Below are positions 1 to 8,918 of a stretch of 64,000 nt of DNA, in pieces; positions within the stretch are counted from its first letter, which is position 1; every line of letters starts with the position of its first letter. The notes under the pieces are model-generated. The model was not told where the DNA came from. It was given only the letters and a program-made list of their open reading frames with translations, and searched no databases. The DNA is from Alloalcanivorax balearicus MACL04 (lineage in GTDB: Bacteria > Pseudomonadota > Gammaproteobacteria > Pseudomonadales > Alcanivoracaceae), in NCBI RefSeq assembly GCF_025532145.1, contig NZ_ARXS01000003.1:181594-245593 (forward strand), given 5' to 3'. A program made the translations under genes and the position numbers.

Positions 1-630
1 CAACTGGACATCATGATCGGCGAAGGGCCGGCGGCCCGCTCCATCAAACTGGACCTGCCGCCGTTCACCCTGGTCGGCGCCACCACTCGTGCCGGTCTGC
101 TCACCGCGCCGTTACGTGACCGCTTCGGTATCGTGCAGCGGCTGGAATTCTATAACGTCGACGACTTGTCGCGGATCGTCGCCCGTTCCTGCGACATCCT
201 TGCCATTCCAGTGGATGAAAATGGCGCCCGGGAAGTGGCGCGCCGCGCCCGGGGCACGCCGCGGATCGCCAACCGGCTGCTGCGCCGGGTGCGGGACTAT
301 GCCGAGGTGAAAGGCGATGGCCGCATCGTGGGACCGGTGGCGGAGGCGGCGCTGGATATGCTTGAGGTGGACAGCCACGGTCTGGATGGCACCGACCGGC
401 GGTTGCTGAACATGATGATGCATAAGTTCGACGGCGGTCCGGTGGGGCTGGACTCGTTGGCGGCGGCCCTCAACGAGGACGCCGGAACCCTGGAGGAAGT
501 GGTGGAACCCTATCTGATTCAACAGGGTTTCATACAGCGCACGTCGCGGGGCCGGCAAGTGACCAACCACGCCTGGCGCCACTTCGGGCTGCGCCGCCCG
601 GGGAGTGATGAGGATTTGTTTAATGACTGA
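1..630 (+). CDS. ruvB: Holliday junction DNA helicase RuvB, C-terminal part (5' end outside window)
   Basis: RuvB is the hexameric AAA+ motor that drives branch migration of Holliday junctions with RuvA and RuvC. The window opens inside the gene: frame 1 is open from base 1 and about 209 codons remain. The segment carries the conserved GEGPAARS and the sensor stretch [20 protein letters not shown], followed by the helical lid and the C-terminal winged-helix domain that ends in the typical arginine-rich [14 protein letters not shown] tail. The stop overlaps the start of ybgC, as in many gammaproteobacteria where ruvABC leads into the tol genes. Walker A lies upstream and is not visible. Confidence 0.97.
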   Translation, partial: QLDIMIGEGPAARSIKLDLPPFTLVGATTRAGLLTAPLRDRFGIVQRLEFYNVDDLSRIVARSCDILAIPVDENGAREVARRARGTPRIANRLLRRVRDYAEVKGDGRIVGPVAEAALDMLEVDSHGLDGTDRRLLNMMMHKFDGGPVGLDSLAAALNEDAGTLEEVVEPYLIQQGFIQRTSRGRQVTNHAWRHFGLRRPGSDEDLFND

Positions 631-1066
631 AAAATCTTCGACGGATCAGGACTTTGTCCTACCGGTGCGGGTCTATATCGAAGACACTGACGCCGGCGGT
701 ATCGTCTATTACGTGAACTATCTGAAATTCATGGAACGAGCCCGTACCGAATACTTGCGTTCCCTGGGCTACCAGCATTACGGGTTGTCCGAGGAGAATT
801 ATCAGTTCGTGGTGCATTCCTGCCAGGTGCGCTACCACAGTCCCGCGCGTATCGATGACGCCCTCGGTGTCACCGCTGGATTGCGTCACCTGGGGAAGGC
901 GACGTTGCTGTTTGCTCAGCAGGTGCGCCGCGGAGATCAGCTTCTGTGTGAAGCGGAAATCAAAATAGCCTGCGTCAGTGCCGACGGTATTCGCCCGAAA
1001 GCGTTGCCGGCGCCGCTGTACCAAAGATTCAAGGCCGAATATCGAGGAGAACGGGCCAATGATTGA
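623..1066 (+). CDS. ybgC: YbgC family acyl-CoA thioesterase of the Tol-Pal operon
   Basis: This is a hotdog-fold thioesterase (about 147 residues) of the 4-hydroxybenzoyl-CoA thioesterase type, acting on acyl-CoA or acyl-ACP near the inner membrane. The diagnostic N-terminal block [19 protein letters not shown] contains the expected catalytic aspartate. I chose the ATG at 623 because GAGG sits 9 bases upstream at 610-613. A GTG at 605 is open but has no better ribosome site. The start overlaps the ruvB stop and the stop overlaps the tolQ start, so the genes are probably co-translated. It is the usual first gene of the tol-pal cluster. Confidence 0.93.
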   Translation: MTEKSSTDQDFVLPVRVYIEDTDAGGIVYYVNYLKFMERARTEYLRSLGYQHYGLSEENYQFVVHSCQVRYHSPARIDDALGVTAGLRHLGKATLLFAQQVRRGDQLLCEAEIKIACVSADGIRPKALPAPLYQRFKAEYRGERAND

Positions 1067-1745
1067 AGCCTCCGACATGTCCATTGCTTCCCTGGTGCTG
1101 CATGCCGGGCCGGTGGTGAAGGCGGTAATGCTGGTGCTGCTGTTCGCTTCCCTGTTCTCCTGGTATGTGATCGTTACCCGCTATCGGGTATTGAGCCGGG
1201 CGCGCAAGGCGGGGCAGGCGTTCGAGGAGAAATTCTGGTCCGGCGGTGATCTGGCCAGCCTGTATAATCAGGTGCGCAAGAAATCCAATCCGGATTCCGG
1301 TACCGAGGCAATTTTTCGTGCCGGGTTCCAGGAATTCGTGCGGTTGTCGAAGACTTCCCGGGACAGTGACGCGGTGATGGACGGTGCCCAGCGGGCCATG
1401 CGTGTGGCGCTGCAGCGGGAAGAGGCGAGGCTGTCCCGTTACCTGCCGTTCCTGGCGTCGGTGGGCTCCACCAGTCCCTATATCGGCCTGTTCGGTACGG
1501 TGTGGGGCATCATGCATTCATTCCGTGCCCTGGCCAATGTGACCCAGGCCACGCTCAGCGTGGTGGCGCCGGGTATCGCCGAGGCGCTGGTGGCTACCGC
1601 CATCGGCCTGTTCGCGGCGATTCCGGCGGTGATGGCTTACAACCGCTACGCTTCTCTGTCCGACTCCCTGGTGGGCAACTGCGAAATGTTCGCCGAGGAG
1701 TTTTCCGCCGTTCTCCACCGTCAGGCCCATAGCCGGGAGGAGTAG
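1059..1745 (+). CDS. tolQ: Tol-Pal system proton channel subunit TolQ
   Basis: TolQ (228 residues) is a MotA/ExbB-family inner-membrane protein. With TolR it uses the proton gradient to energise TolA during outer-membrane constriction at division. Three membrane segments can be seen: residues about 20-40, and a pair near 130-200 around the conserved GLFGTVWGIMHSF and ATAIGLFAAIPAVMAYNR stretches. The ATG at 1059 is preceded by GAGGAG at 1044-1049 with a 9-base gap. Longer in-frame starts upstream fall inside ybgC and would add a non-homologous, basic leader. The length matches E. coli TolQ (230 residues). Confidence 0.96.
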   Translation: MIEASDMSIASLVLHAGPVVKAVMLVLLFASLFSWYVIVTRYRVLSRARKAGQAFEEKFWSGGDLASLYNQVRKKSNPDSGTEAIFRAGFQEFVRLSKTSRDSDAVMDGAQRAMRVALQREEARLSRYLPFLASVGSTSPYIGLFGTVWGIMHSFRALANVTQATLSVVAPGIAEALVATAIGLFAAIPAVMAYNRYASLSDSLVGNCEMFAEEFSAVLHRQAHSREE

Positions 1746-1748
1746 ATC

Positions 1749-2201
1749 GTGGCCCGATACCGACCTTCTTCAGGTATGCGCAGGCATACTCCGCGGAAGC
1801 TGGCCGCGGAGATGAACGTGGTGCCTTACATCGATGTGATGCTGGTGCTGCTGGTGATCTTCATGGCCACCGCGCCGATGATGACCCAGGGGGTCTCCGT
1901 GGACCTGCCCCAGGCCAATAGCGCGCCGCTGCCGACGGAAAATGACGAGCCGGTGATGATCGCGGTGGCCGCCGATGGCGGCTACTACATTAATGTCGGC
2001 GATGACAGTGAAGCCGCCACCGATCTGGAAGCATTGACCCAGCGGGTCACCGCCATTCACAGCGAGAAACCGGAAACCCTGTTCCTGGTGCGCGGTGATC
2101 AGGACGTGCCCTATGGCAAAGTAGTGGTACTGATGTCGGAGCTGCAAAGTGCCGGTGTCACCAAGCTGGGCCTGGTAACCGACCCAGCGGAGTTGCCATG
2201 A
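1749..2201 (+). CDS. tolR: Tol-Pal system protein TolR
   Basis: TolR (150 residues) is an ExbD-family single-pass inner-membrane protein that forms the ion channel with TolQ. The membrane helix holds the key motif [21 protein letters not shown], including the proton-carrying aspartate. The periplasmic part ends in the conserved [19 protein letters not shown] stretch. I take the GTG at 1749, three bases after the tolQ stop, because it gives the typical basic N-terminus beginning MARYR. An in-frame ATG near 1776 would remove only a few residues. The stop overlaps tolA by the ATGA motif. Confidence 0.95.
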   Translation: MARYRPSSGMRRHTPRKLAAEMNVVPYIDVMLVLLVIFMATAPMMTQGVSVDLPQANSAPLPTENDEPVMIAVAADGGYYINVGDDSEAATDLEALTQRVTAIHSEKPETLFLVRGDQDVPYGKVVVLMSELQSAGVTKLGLVTDPAELP

Positions 2202-3043
2202 GTGACCGTGGGGTAGGCGCGGGGCTGTCCCTGTTCCTGCACCTGTTGGTGCTGGGAATGGTGTTGTTTACCTGGACCTCCGAGCCGGAACTGCGCCGTC
2301 CCCCGAAGATTCCTCCTCATGTGATGGCGGTGGTTACCGACCAGACCGAGCGGGCGGCGGCGCCCACCCGTCCCGAGCCCAAGCAAGAGAAGCCGACGCC
2401 CAAGCCGCAGCCCAAACCAGAGCCCAAGCCGAAACCTAAACCGGAGCCTAAGCCGGAACCGAAGCCCAAGCCTGAGCCGAAGCCGGAACCCAAACCCAAA
2501 CCGAAACCCGAGCCTAAGCCAGAGCCGAAACCGAAGCCCGAACCCAAACCGAAGCCCGAACCCAAACCGGAACCCCCAAAACCGGAACCGAAACCCAAAG
2601 CGGATGCGAAACCGAAATCGGAGCCGCCGCCCAAGTTCGAGCAGCCGGACATGGAGGAACTGCTGGCTCAGGAACGGCTGGAGATGGCGCGTCAGGGTAA
2701 GAAGCAGGACCAGGAGAATCCCGGCAGCGGTGACCCGGACAGCAAGGTGGAACAGGAAACCGCCAGCTATATTGACGCCATCTCCTCGGCGGTGGCTCAA
2801 CGCTGGCGCATTCCCGGCAACTACCGTAACCGGAACGACATCCGTACCCAGGTACGTATCCGGATGGTTCCCGGCGGTGACGTGGTCAATGTGGATGTGG
2901 TGAAGTCCAGCGGTTATCCGGACTTCGATGATTCCGTGGTCAAGGGCGTACAACTGGCCAGCCCCCTGCCGGTGCCGAAAGGCGACGGTTTTGAAGAGTT
3001 CCGAACGCTTGTGCTCGAATTTGAACCTGGAGATGCCAAATGA
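2198..3043 (+). CDS. tolA: Cell envelope integrity protein TolA
   Basis: TolA (281 residues) spans the periplasm and links TolQR to TolB/Pal and the outer membrane. Three parts are visible: an N-terminal membrane anchor (about 8-28), a long low-complexity arm (about 60-150) made almost entirely of Lys-Pro-Glu-Pro repeats, and a C-terminal globular domain (about 185-281) with the TolA/TonB-like RWRIPGNY and [12 protein letters not shown] segments. E. coli TolA has an Ala/Lys/Glu-rich helical arm. Here the arm is TonB-like KPEP, which should be extended and stiff rather than helical. It overlaps tolR and tolB by ATGA junctions. Confidence 0.94.
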   Translation: MSDRGVGAGLSLFLHLLVLGMVLFTWTSEPELRRPPKIPPHVMAVVTDQTERAAAPTRPEPKQEKPTPKPQPKPEPKPKPKPEPKPEPKPKPEPKPEPKPKPKPEPKPEPKPKPEPKPKPEPKPEPPKPEPKPKADAKPKSEPPPKFEQPDMEELLAQERLEMARQGKKQDQENPGSGDPDSKVEQETASYIDAISSAVAQRWRIPGNYRNRNDIRTQVRIRMVPGGDVVNVDVVKSSGYPDFDDSVVKGVQLASPLPVPKGDGFEEFRTLVLEFEPGDAK

Positions 3044-4317
3044 AGCGACTGATATTGGCCCTGGTCCTGGCGACACTGACGGTGGCCGCGCGGGCCGAGC
3101 TGTTGATCAAGGTGACCGAGGGACGGGTGGACGCGGTGCCGATCGCCATCGTGCCGTTTGACGGCGATAACGAGGCGCCGGAGCAGGTGTCCTCCATTGT
3201 CGAGGCGGACCTGCACCGCAGTGGTCAGTTCAAACCGCTACCGGCCAAGAACATGCTCAGTCGGCCGCACACCAAGGACGCGATCATTTACCGGGATTTC
3301 CGTGTGCTCGGCCAGGAGTACCTGGTGATCGGCCATACCAAGCCGCGGGACGATGGCCGCTATGAAGTGACCTATGGCTTGTATGACGTGGGTCGCCAGC
3401 GTGAACTGTTCAGTGAAAGCTACAGTCCGACCAAAGCTCAATTGCGGGATGTGGCCCATGCCATTTCCGATCGCATCTATGAAGAGCTCACCGGCATTCC
3501 CGGTGCCTTTTCCACCAAGATCCTTTATGTCACCCATAACCGTGGCGCCAAGCTGCCTTATCAACTGCAGTACGCCGATGCCGACGGCCATCGGGTGAAG
3601 ACCATTCTGTCCAGTGCCGAGCCGATCATGAGCCCGTCCTGGTCACCGGATGGCAGCAAGATCGCCTATGTCTCCTTTGAGAACAACGGCAAGCCGAACA
3701 TTTACGTTCACGATCTGGCCAGCGGGCAGCGTTCCGTGGTCAGCCGGGAGCGGGGTATCAATGGCGCTCCGTCCTGGTCACCGGACGGTCAGCGGCTGGT
3801 GATCACCCTGTCCAAGGACGGTAATCCGGAACTGTATATGGTGAATGTGAATGGCGGCGGGTTGACCCGGCTGACGGACAACTACGGTATCGATACCGAG
3901 GCACGCTGGATGCCGGACGGCGAGCATGTGGTGTTCACGTCCAGCCGTTCCGGCGGCCCGCAGATCTACATGCTCAACATCAACGATCGGTCCGCCCGTC
4001 GGGTCTCCTTCGAGGGCAATTACAACGCCCGTCCGGATGTCACCCCGGACGGCCGGTATCTGGTTTATGTGCACCGTCGCAATGGCAGTTTCAACGTCGG
4101 CGTGCAGGACCTGCAACGGGGTACGTTCGATATTGTGACTCAGACCAATATGGATGAGTCGCCCAGTGTTGCGCCTAATGGAAGTATGGTAATTTACGGT
4201 ACGCAACGTCGCGGCACGGGGGTCCTGGAGGCCGTATCCATCGATGGCAGAGTCAAGGTAGAGCTGCCGTCGAAGGAAGGGGAAGTCAGGGAACCGGCCT
4301 GGTCGCCGTTTCTGTAG
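3040..4317 (+). CDS. tolB: Tol-Pal system beta-propeller protein TolB
   Basis: TolB (425 residues) is a soluble periplasmic protein that binds Pal and TolA. It starts with a clear Sec signal peptide, [19 protein letters not shown]. The mature part has an N-terminal alpha/beta domain (to about 165) and a C-terminal six-bladed propeller made of WD40-like repeats, marked by recurring [19 protein letters not shown] strings. The ATGA overlap with tolA shows translational coupling. Length and order agree with E. coli TolB (430 residues). Confidence 0.97.
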   Translation: MKRLILALVLATLTVAARAELLIKVTEGRVDAVPIAIVPFDGDNEAPEQVSSIVEADLHRSGQFKPLPAKNMLSRPHTKDAIIYRDFRVLGQEYLVIGHTKPRDDGRYEVTYGLYDVGRQRELFSESYSPTKAQLRDVAHAISDRIYEELTGIPGAFSTKILYVTHNRGAKLPYQLQYADADGHRVKTILSSAEPIMSPSWSPDGSKIAYVSFENNGKPNIYVHDLASGQRSVVSRERGINGAPSWSPDGQRLVITLSKDGNPELYMVNVNGGGLTRLTDNYGIDTEARWMPDGEHVVFTSSRSGGPQIYMLNINDRSARRVSFEGNYNARPDVTPDGRYLVYVHRRNGSFNVGVQDLQRGTFDIVTQTNMDESPSVAPNGSMVIYGTQRRGTGVLEAVSIDGRVKVELPSKEGEVREPAWSPFL

Positions 4318-4460
4318 ATGCTGACTCGCATCTCAGGTGTCTGGCCCAGGGTGAGCCACGCGTCAGCGTTGTCACTGACGGGCCGGGGACGGATGCGGAG
4401 GTTTCTCCATAAACGGGTCTCAGTGTTCGAAATTACAGGAAATTAATCAGGAGTTTTGTC

Positions 4461-5033
4461 ATGCGTTCATTCGTCAATCCTTTGTTTGCCGTTATTCTGG
4501 CCGGTGTTCTTGCCGCCTGTTCCAGCACGCCCACCGAGCAGGACACGTCCGCCACGGACACCTCCGGCATGGATTCCCAGACCGGTACCACTCAGCCGGT
4601 TCAGCGTCCCGAGTCCACTCGTCCTGACACCAGCAGCGTTCCGTTAACCGCGGATAACTTCCACAACCATCCGTCCAACTACGACGGCACCACCGATACT
4701 CGTGTGATCTACTTCGCATTCGACAGCAACACCGTTCCGGCGGCTGCTTTCGAAAGCCTGCGTGCCCACGCTACCTACCTGAAAAACAACGCCAACGCCA
4801 AGCTGCGCCTGGAAGGCCATGCCGACGAGCGCGGTACCCGTGAGTACAACGTGGCTCTGTCCGAGCGTCGTGCCCAGGCGGTACAGAAGTTCCTGCGCGT
4901 TCAGGGCGTATCCTCTTCCCAACTGGAAGTGGTGTCCTACGGTGAAGAGAAGCCCGCCGCTTTCGGTCACAGCGAAATGGACTGGGCGAAAAACCGTCGC
5001 GTTGAGCTGAACTACGTGGCAGGCCGTCCGTAA
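4461..5033 (+). CDS. pal: Peptidoglycan-associated lipoprotein Pal
   Basis: Pal (190 residues) is an outer-membrane lipoprotein whose OmpA-like domain grips peptidoglycan. The signal peptide ends in the lipobox LAAC, so Cys-20 should be lipidated. A Thr/Ser/Asp-rich linker (about 21-75) precedes the OmpA domain, which shows the expected YFAFDSNTV, LEGHADERGTREYNVALSERRA and NRRVEL motifs with the peptidoglycan-binding Asp and Arg. AGGAG lies just before the ATG (around 4450-4455). A 143-base gap after tolB could house an internal promoter. Confidence 0.97.
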   Translation: MRSFVNPLFAVILAGVLAACSSTPTEQDTSATDTSGMDSQTGTTQPVQRPESTRPDTSSVPLTADNFHNHPSNYDGTTDTRVIYFAFDSNTVPAAAFESLRAHATYLKNNANAKLRLEGHADERGTREYNVALSERRAQAVQKFLRVQGVSSSQLEVVSYGEEKPAAFGHSEMDWAKNRRVELNYVAGRP

Positions 5034-5036
5034 GCC

Positions 5037-5828
5037 ATGATGTTGAAGCAGGCCATCCATAGACTCGGAACACATGGGTTCATCGGTGCCCTGCTTGCGG
5101 GGGCCGTGATTACTGCGCAGGCGCAGACCGGCCCTTTGTCCGTGGAGGACCGCGGCGGTTCACGGGGCGGTGCCCGCACCGTCGCCGCGGAATCCACTGG
5201 CGGTAACGACGGCGTGATCATGCTGATGCAGCAAATGCAGCAGTATGAGGAACAGCTTCAGGATTTACAGGGTCAGATAGAACGTCTGCGTCACGAAGTG
5301 GACCGGCTCAAAGCCGCCGAGCGCGAACGCTATCTGGACCTGGATACCCGAATCAATGCCCTGGCGGAGAGTACCGCGCCGGCTTCGGCCGATGACGAGA
5401 ACGCCACCGGGGATGGAGAGGACGGCGAAGGACCGGCGGACCCGCAAGCCGATCGCCAGGCCTACAATGACGCCCAACGCAAATTGCTGGACCGCGACTT
5501 CGAAGGCGCCGTACCGGCCCTGGAAGCCTATCTGGAAGAGTATCCGAACGGCCGGTATCGTCCGCAGGCCCATTTCTGGCTGGGTGAAGCCTATTCCAAT
5601 CTGAAATCGCCGCAGTTGACCAAGGCCCGGGAACAGTTTTCCAAGGTGGTGGAGGATTATCCGGATCACAGCCGGGCGCCCACCAGCCTGTACAAACTGG
5701 CCAGCCTGCAGGCGCGGGGCGGCAGTACCGTTCAGGCTCGCGACACTCTGAAGCGCCTGGTCAAACAGTATCCGGACTCCTCCGAGGCGGAGCTGGCCAA
5801 GGCCATGCTCAAGCAACTGGGCAACTGA
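5037..5828 (+). CDS. cpoB: Cell division coordinator CpoB (YbgF)
   Basis: CpoB (263 residues) is a periplasmic protein that connects the Tol machine with penicillin-binding protein 1B during septation. It has a signal peptide ending near ITAQAQ, a coiled coil (about 60-110) rich in Glu, Gln and Leu that would trimerise, an acidic Asp/Glu/Gly linker (about 112-145), and three TPR-like repeats (about 145-263). The gene begins 3 bases after pal, so it closes the tol-pal operon. A GC-rich hairpin follows. Confidence 0.93.
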   Translation: MMLKQAIHRLGTHGFIGALLAGAVITAQAQTGPLSVEDRGGSRGGARTVAAESTGGNDGVIMLMQQMQQYEEQLQDLQGQIERLRHEVDRLKAAERERYLDLDTRINALAESTAPASADDENATGDGEDGEGPADPQADRQAYNDAQRKLLDRDFEGAVPALEAYLEEYPNGRYRPQAHFWLGEAYSNLKSPQLTKAREQFSKVVEDYPDHSRAPTSLYKLASLQARGGSTVQARDTLKRLVKQYPDSSEAELAKAMLKQLGN

Positions 5829-5840
5829 ACCCGCCAGCCA

Positions 5841-5866
5841 GGCGCCGGGGAGTCCCCGGCGCTTTC
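5841..5866 (+). terminator. Probable terminator after the tol-pal operon
   Basis: The perfect 9-bp arms GCGCCGGGG and CCCCGGCGC are separated by AGT (5842-5862) and followed by TTTCCC. The T-run is short, so termination may be partial. It lies 13 bases past the cpoB stop and before queE. Confidence 0.6.
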
Positions 5867-5987
5867 CCTGTGTTAGAATGCGCGCCATTCCGGGGCTCGA
5901 TTCCGACCCCGAATGACTCCGCCCTGTTCCGGGCGGCCATCCGTATCCGCCAACGACACCCGCATTCGCCGCCGGTCAGGAGCCACA

Positions 5988-6629
5988 GTGGAACTGCGTA
6001 TCACCGAGATTTTTCACTCTCTGCAGGGAGAAGCCCGCAGCGTGGGACGGCCCACTGTCTTCGTGCGGCTGACCGGCTGCCCCCAGCGTTGTGTCTGGTG
6101 TGATACGGAATATGCCTTTCAGGGCGGGCAAAAATGGTCCCTGGACGATATTCTCGAGACCGTGGACGGCTACGGAGCAGGCTATGTCACGGTGACCGGC
6201 GGTGAACCGCTGGCGCAACCCAACTGCCTGCCGCTGCTGACGCTTTTGTGCGACCGTGGCTATGAAGTGAGCCTGGAAACCGGGGGCGCCATGGATATCG
6301 CCGCCGTGGACGAGCGCGTCTCGGTGGTGATGGATCTGAAGGCGCCGGGCTCCGGCGAGCAGCACAATAATCGGCTGGAAAACATTCCGCTGCTGCGGCC
6401 GAACCATCAGGTGAAGTTCGTGCTGGCGGACCGTCGCGACTACGACTGGGCCCGCTTCATGCTGGATCAGCACCAATTGGCGCGACGGGTGTCCGATGTG
6501 CTGTTCTCGCCGGTGCAGGGGCAACTGTCACCGACCGACCTGGCGGACTGGATTGTGCGGGACCGCTTGCCGGTACGCTTCCAGATCCAGCTGCATAAAT
6601 TACTGTGGAATGATGCCCAGGGGCGCTGA
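5988..6629 (+). CDS. queE: 7-carboxy-7-deazaguanine synthase QueE
   Basis: QueE (213 residues) is a radical-SAM enzyme that contracts 6-carboxy-tetrahydropterin to 7-carboxy-7-deazaguanine in queuosine and 7-deazaguanine synthesis. The [4Fe-4S] motif is visible as CPQRCVWCD (C-x3-C-x2-C), followed by the GGEPLAQ SAM-binding block. I chose the GTG at 5988 because AGGAG is at 5978-5982, five bases upstream, and the family begins at [13 protein letters not shown]. The ATG at 5913 would add 25 residues of low-complexity leader. queC follows 32 bases later, forming a pathway pair. Confidence 0.93.
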   Translation: MELRITEIFHSLQGEARSVGRPTVFVRLTGCPQRCVWCDTEYAFQGGQKWSLDDILETVDGYGAGYVTVTGGEPLAQPNCLPLLTLLCDRGYEVSLETGGAMDIAAVDERVSVVMDLKAPGSGEQHNNRLENIPLLRPNHQVKFVLADRRDYDWARFMLDQHQLARRVSDVLFSPVQGQLSPTDLADWIVRDRLPVRFQIQLHKLLWNDAQGR

Positions 6630-6661
6630 AGCCCAGGGGCTGCTATGACGGAGAACACAAC

Positions 6662-7348
6662 ATGAGCACCGCCGTGGTACTGCTGTCCGGGGGCCTGGAT
6701 TCCGCCACCTGTCTGGCCATGGCTCGGGCCGAAGGGCACCGCTGTCATACCATCGCCTTCGACTATGGCCAGCGCACCCGCTCGGAGCTGGCGGCCGCCG
6801 AACGGGTTTCCCGCGCGCTGGGCGCGGAGTCCCATCGGGTGATCGAACTGGGTCTCGGAAACATCGGCGGTTCCGCGCTTACCGACCATGACATCGCGGT
6901 GCCGGAAGACGTACCGGAAGAAGAGGGCGACGGCATTCCGGTGACCTATGTGCCGGCGCGCAACACCGTGTTTCTGTCGCTGGCGCTGGGATTGGCGGAG
7001 GTGCTGGAGGCCGATGTTATTTATATCGGTGTCAACGCGGTGGATTATTCCGGTTACCCGGATTGCCGGCCGGCGTTCATCGAAGCGTTTCAGAACATGG
7101 CCAACCTGGCCACCAAAGCCGGGGTGGAAGGGCATCCGATCCGTATCGCCACGCCGTTGATGACTTTGTCCAAGGCGGACATCATTCGGGAAGGGACCCG
7201 GCTGGGACTGGATTATGGTCTCACGGTGTCCTGCTATCAGGCCGACGAAGAGGGGCAGGCCTGTGGGCGCTGCGACAGTTGCCGGCTGCGCCGCCAGGGC
7301 TTCGAGGAAGCATTGGTCAAAGATCCGACAAAGTATCTGCGGGCGTGA
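6662..7348 (+). CDS. queC: 7-cyano-7-deazaguanine (preQ0) synthase QueC
   Basis: QueC (228 residues) uses ATP and ammonia to turn 7-carboxy-7-deazaguanine into preQ0. The N-terminus shows the PP-loop ATP motif [11 protein letters not shown], and the C-terminus shows the zinc site as a cysteine cluster, SCYQ...[11 protein letters not shown]. It follows queE directly and is probably co-transcribed. It ends 64 bases before tRNA-Lys. Pairing with a tRNA gene is coincidental here, since tRNA-Lys is not a queuosine target. Confidence 0.96.
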   Translation: MSTAVVLLSGGLDSATCLAMARAEGHRCHTIAFDYGQRTRSELAAAERVSRALGAESHRVIELGLGNIGGSALTDHDIAVPEDVPEEEGDGIPVTYVPARNTVFLSLALGLAEVLEADVIYIGVNAVDYSGYPDCRPAFIEAFQNMANLATKAGVEGHPIRIATPLMTLSKADIIREGTRLGLDYGLTVSCYQADEEGQACGRCDSCRLRRQGFEEALVKDPTKYLRA

Positions 7349-7368
7349 AAAAAATCCCGGTTTCCCCC

Positions 7369-7396
7369 TTGTCATGTCGAAATAAATCCGTATTAT
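7369..7396 (+). promoter_or_regulatory. Sigma-70 type promoter of tRNA-Lys
   Basis: TTGTCA (7369-7374) and TATTAT (7391-7396) are separated by 16 bases, and the tRNA begins 17 bases downstream of the -10. A GC-rich discriminator (GCGCCTCG) follows the -10, as usual for stable-RNA promoters. Confidence 0.65.
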
Positions 7397-7412
7397 TTGC
7401 GCCTCGTTCGAC

Positions 7413-7488
7413 GGGTCGTTAGCTCAGTTGGTAGAGCAGTTGGCTTTTAACCAATTGGTCGTAGGTTCGAATCCTACACGACCCACCA
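7413..7488 (+). tRNA. tRNA-Lys (anticodon TTT)
   Basis: The 76-nt cloverleaf ends in a genomically encoded CCA. The acceptor arms are GGGTCGT and ACGACCC, the D-arm is GCTC...GAGC, the anticodon loop CTTTTAA carries TTT, and the T-arm is GTAGG TTCGAAT CCTAC. It decodes AAA/AAG. A promoter lies just upstream and a strong terminator just downstream, so it is a single-gene unit. Confidence 0.97.
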
Positions 7489-7495
7489 ATTTCCA

Positions 7496-7526
7496 AAAGG
7501 GCTGCCGCCAGGCAGCCCTTTTTTTT
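7496..7526 (+). terminator. Rho-independent terminator of tRNA-Lys
   Basis: GGGCTGCC (7499-7506) pairs with GGCAGCCC (7511-7518) over a four-base loop, and the stem is extended by A/T pairs. It is followed by a run of eight Ts, a textbook terminator. Confidence 0.92.
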
Positions 7527-7827
7527 ATGGCCGCCGCCCATGGCGGTCACCCCGCGGGCCGTCGCCCATCCGCCCGGGGGGACGCCATTTCAGCCTTATT
7601 TTATATGCATAAAATGCTTTATTCTGAGCCCGGAAGGCAGTGAATCCGGGGCTTGCGGCGTTTTACACCATACTCTTGACGGCACCCGCCGTGACCCCCT
7701 CTTTGGCTGTGGTATGATTCGCCCCCCGGTTGGCATCAACATCCTTGATCGTCACCGGGACAGCGACGAGGGTCCGATCCGGACCGATTGTCGGCTTTCC
7801 GATCCTCACACGGGGCGGCGATGCGAT
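7527..7827 (+). other. Gene-free stretch before nadA
   Basis: These 301 bases between the tRNA-Lys terminator and nadA hold no convincing gene. A TATGAT (7713-7718) could serve as a -10 for nadA, but no matching -35 is at a proper distance. An open frame runs through it into nadA but lacks family resemblance. Confidence 0.5.
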
Positions 7828-8877
7828 ATGAGTGCTCAGGCTAAAGAACTGGTCCGCGCCCATCTGGCCCATGCCGATGGCGAGCAGGAGATGACCCTGG
7901 AACAGCGGGAATTCTACCGCGAGCGGATTAAAGAGAAGTTACAGGCCCGCGACGCGGTGATGGTGGCGCATTATTACACCGATCCGGAGATCCAGGCGCT
8001 GGCGGAGGAAACCGGCGGCTGCGTGGCGGATTCCCTGGAAATGGCCCGCTTCGGCAAGGAGCATCCGGCCAACACCCTGATCGTGGCCGGCGTGCGTTTC
8101 ATGGGCGAGACGGCGAAGATTCTCAGCCCGGAAAAGCGGGTGTTCATGCCCACCCTGGAAGCCACCTGCTCCCTGGATATCGGCTGTCCCGAGGATGAGT
8201 TCGCCGCCTTCTGCGAACAGCATCCGGACCGTACCGTGGTGGTTTACGCCAACACCTCCGCGGCGGTGAAAGCCCGGGCGGACTGGGTGGTGACGTCGTC
8301 CATCGCGGTGGAACTGATCGAGTATCTGGACCAGCGCGGCGAGAAGATTCTATGGGCGCCTGATCAGCATCTGGGGGCCTATGTGCGCGACAAGACCGGT
8401 GCCGATGTGCTCTGTTGGGACGGCGCCTGTATCGTCCACGAGGAGTTCAAGGCGCGCGGCGTGGAAGAGCTGAAAGCCGTCCATCCCGGTGCCGCGGTAC
8501 TGGTGCATCCGGAATCACCGGCATCGGTGGTGGCCATCGCTGACGTGGTGGGTTCCACCTCGCAGTTGATCAAAGCGGCCACCGAGATGCCCAACGACAC
8601 CTTCATCGTCGCCACCGACAAGGGCATCTTCTACAAGATGCAGCAACTGGCGCCGGAGAAGACCTTCATCGAAGCGCCCACCGCCGGTAGCGGCGCCACT
8701 TGCCGCAGCTGTGCCCATTGTCCGTGGATGGCCATGAACGGCCTGGAGAACACCCTGGCGGTGCTGCAGGACGAAAATGGTTGCGGGCAGGAGATCTTTG
8801 TCGATCCGGACCTGGCCCGTCGCGCCATGGTGCCTCTGGACCGGATGCTGGATTTCGGCAAGAGCCTGAAACGCTGA
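7828..8877 (+). CDS. nadA: Quinolinate synthase NadA
   Basis: NadA (349 residues) is a [4Fe-4S] enzyme that condenses iminoaspartate with dihydroxyacetone phosphate to quinolinate in NAD synthesis. Visible marks are [15 protein letters not shown] near the N-terminus, the cluster-ligand cysteines around CSLDIGCP and in [13 protein letters not shown], and three pseudo-repeated domains. The ATG at 7828 gives the E. coli length (347). The open frame extends about 96 codons upstream, but that part reads as non-coding leader. No strong ribosome site is visible, so the start is slightly uncertain. Confidence 0.95.
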   Translation: MSAQAKELVRAHLAHADGEQEMTLEQREFYRERIKEKLQARDAVMVAHYYTDPEIQALAEETGGCVADSLEMARFGKEHPANTLIVAGVRFMGETAKILSPEKRVFMPTLEATCSLDIGCPEDEFAAFCEQHPDRTVVVYANTSAAVKARADWVVTSSIAVELIEYLDQRGEKILWAPDQHLGAYVRDKTGADVLCWDGACIVHEEFKARGVEELKAVHPGAAVLVHPESPASVVAIADVVGSTSQLIKAATEMPNDTFIVATDKGIFYKMQQLAPEKTFIEAPTAGSGATCRSCAHCPWMAMNGLENTLAVLQDENGCGQEIFVDPDLARRAMVPLDRMLDFGKSLKR

Positions 8878-8918
8878 TCGAATGGATGGCGGTTCCGGGG
8901 CTGTGTCCCGGACCGTCG

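Noticed and set aside
2400..2600. Short tandem DNA repeats suggesting CRISPR or satellite DNA
   Set aside because: They are codon repeats for the Lys-Pro-Glu-Pro arm of TolA, in frame and without spacers.
2111..3076. Long minus-strand open frame opposite tolA
   Set aside because: It is a shadow of the Lys-Pro-Glu-Pro repeat; its product is an Arg/Phe/Gly low-complexity string.
7676..7718. TTGACG and TATGAT as a nadA promoter
   Set aside because: The two boxes are separated by 31 bases, too far for a sigma-70 promoter.
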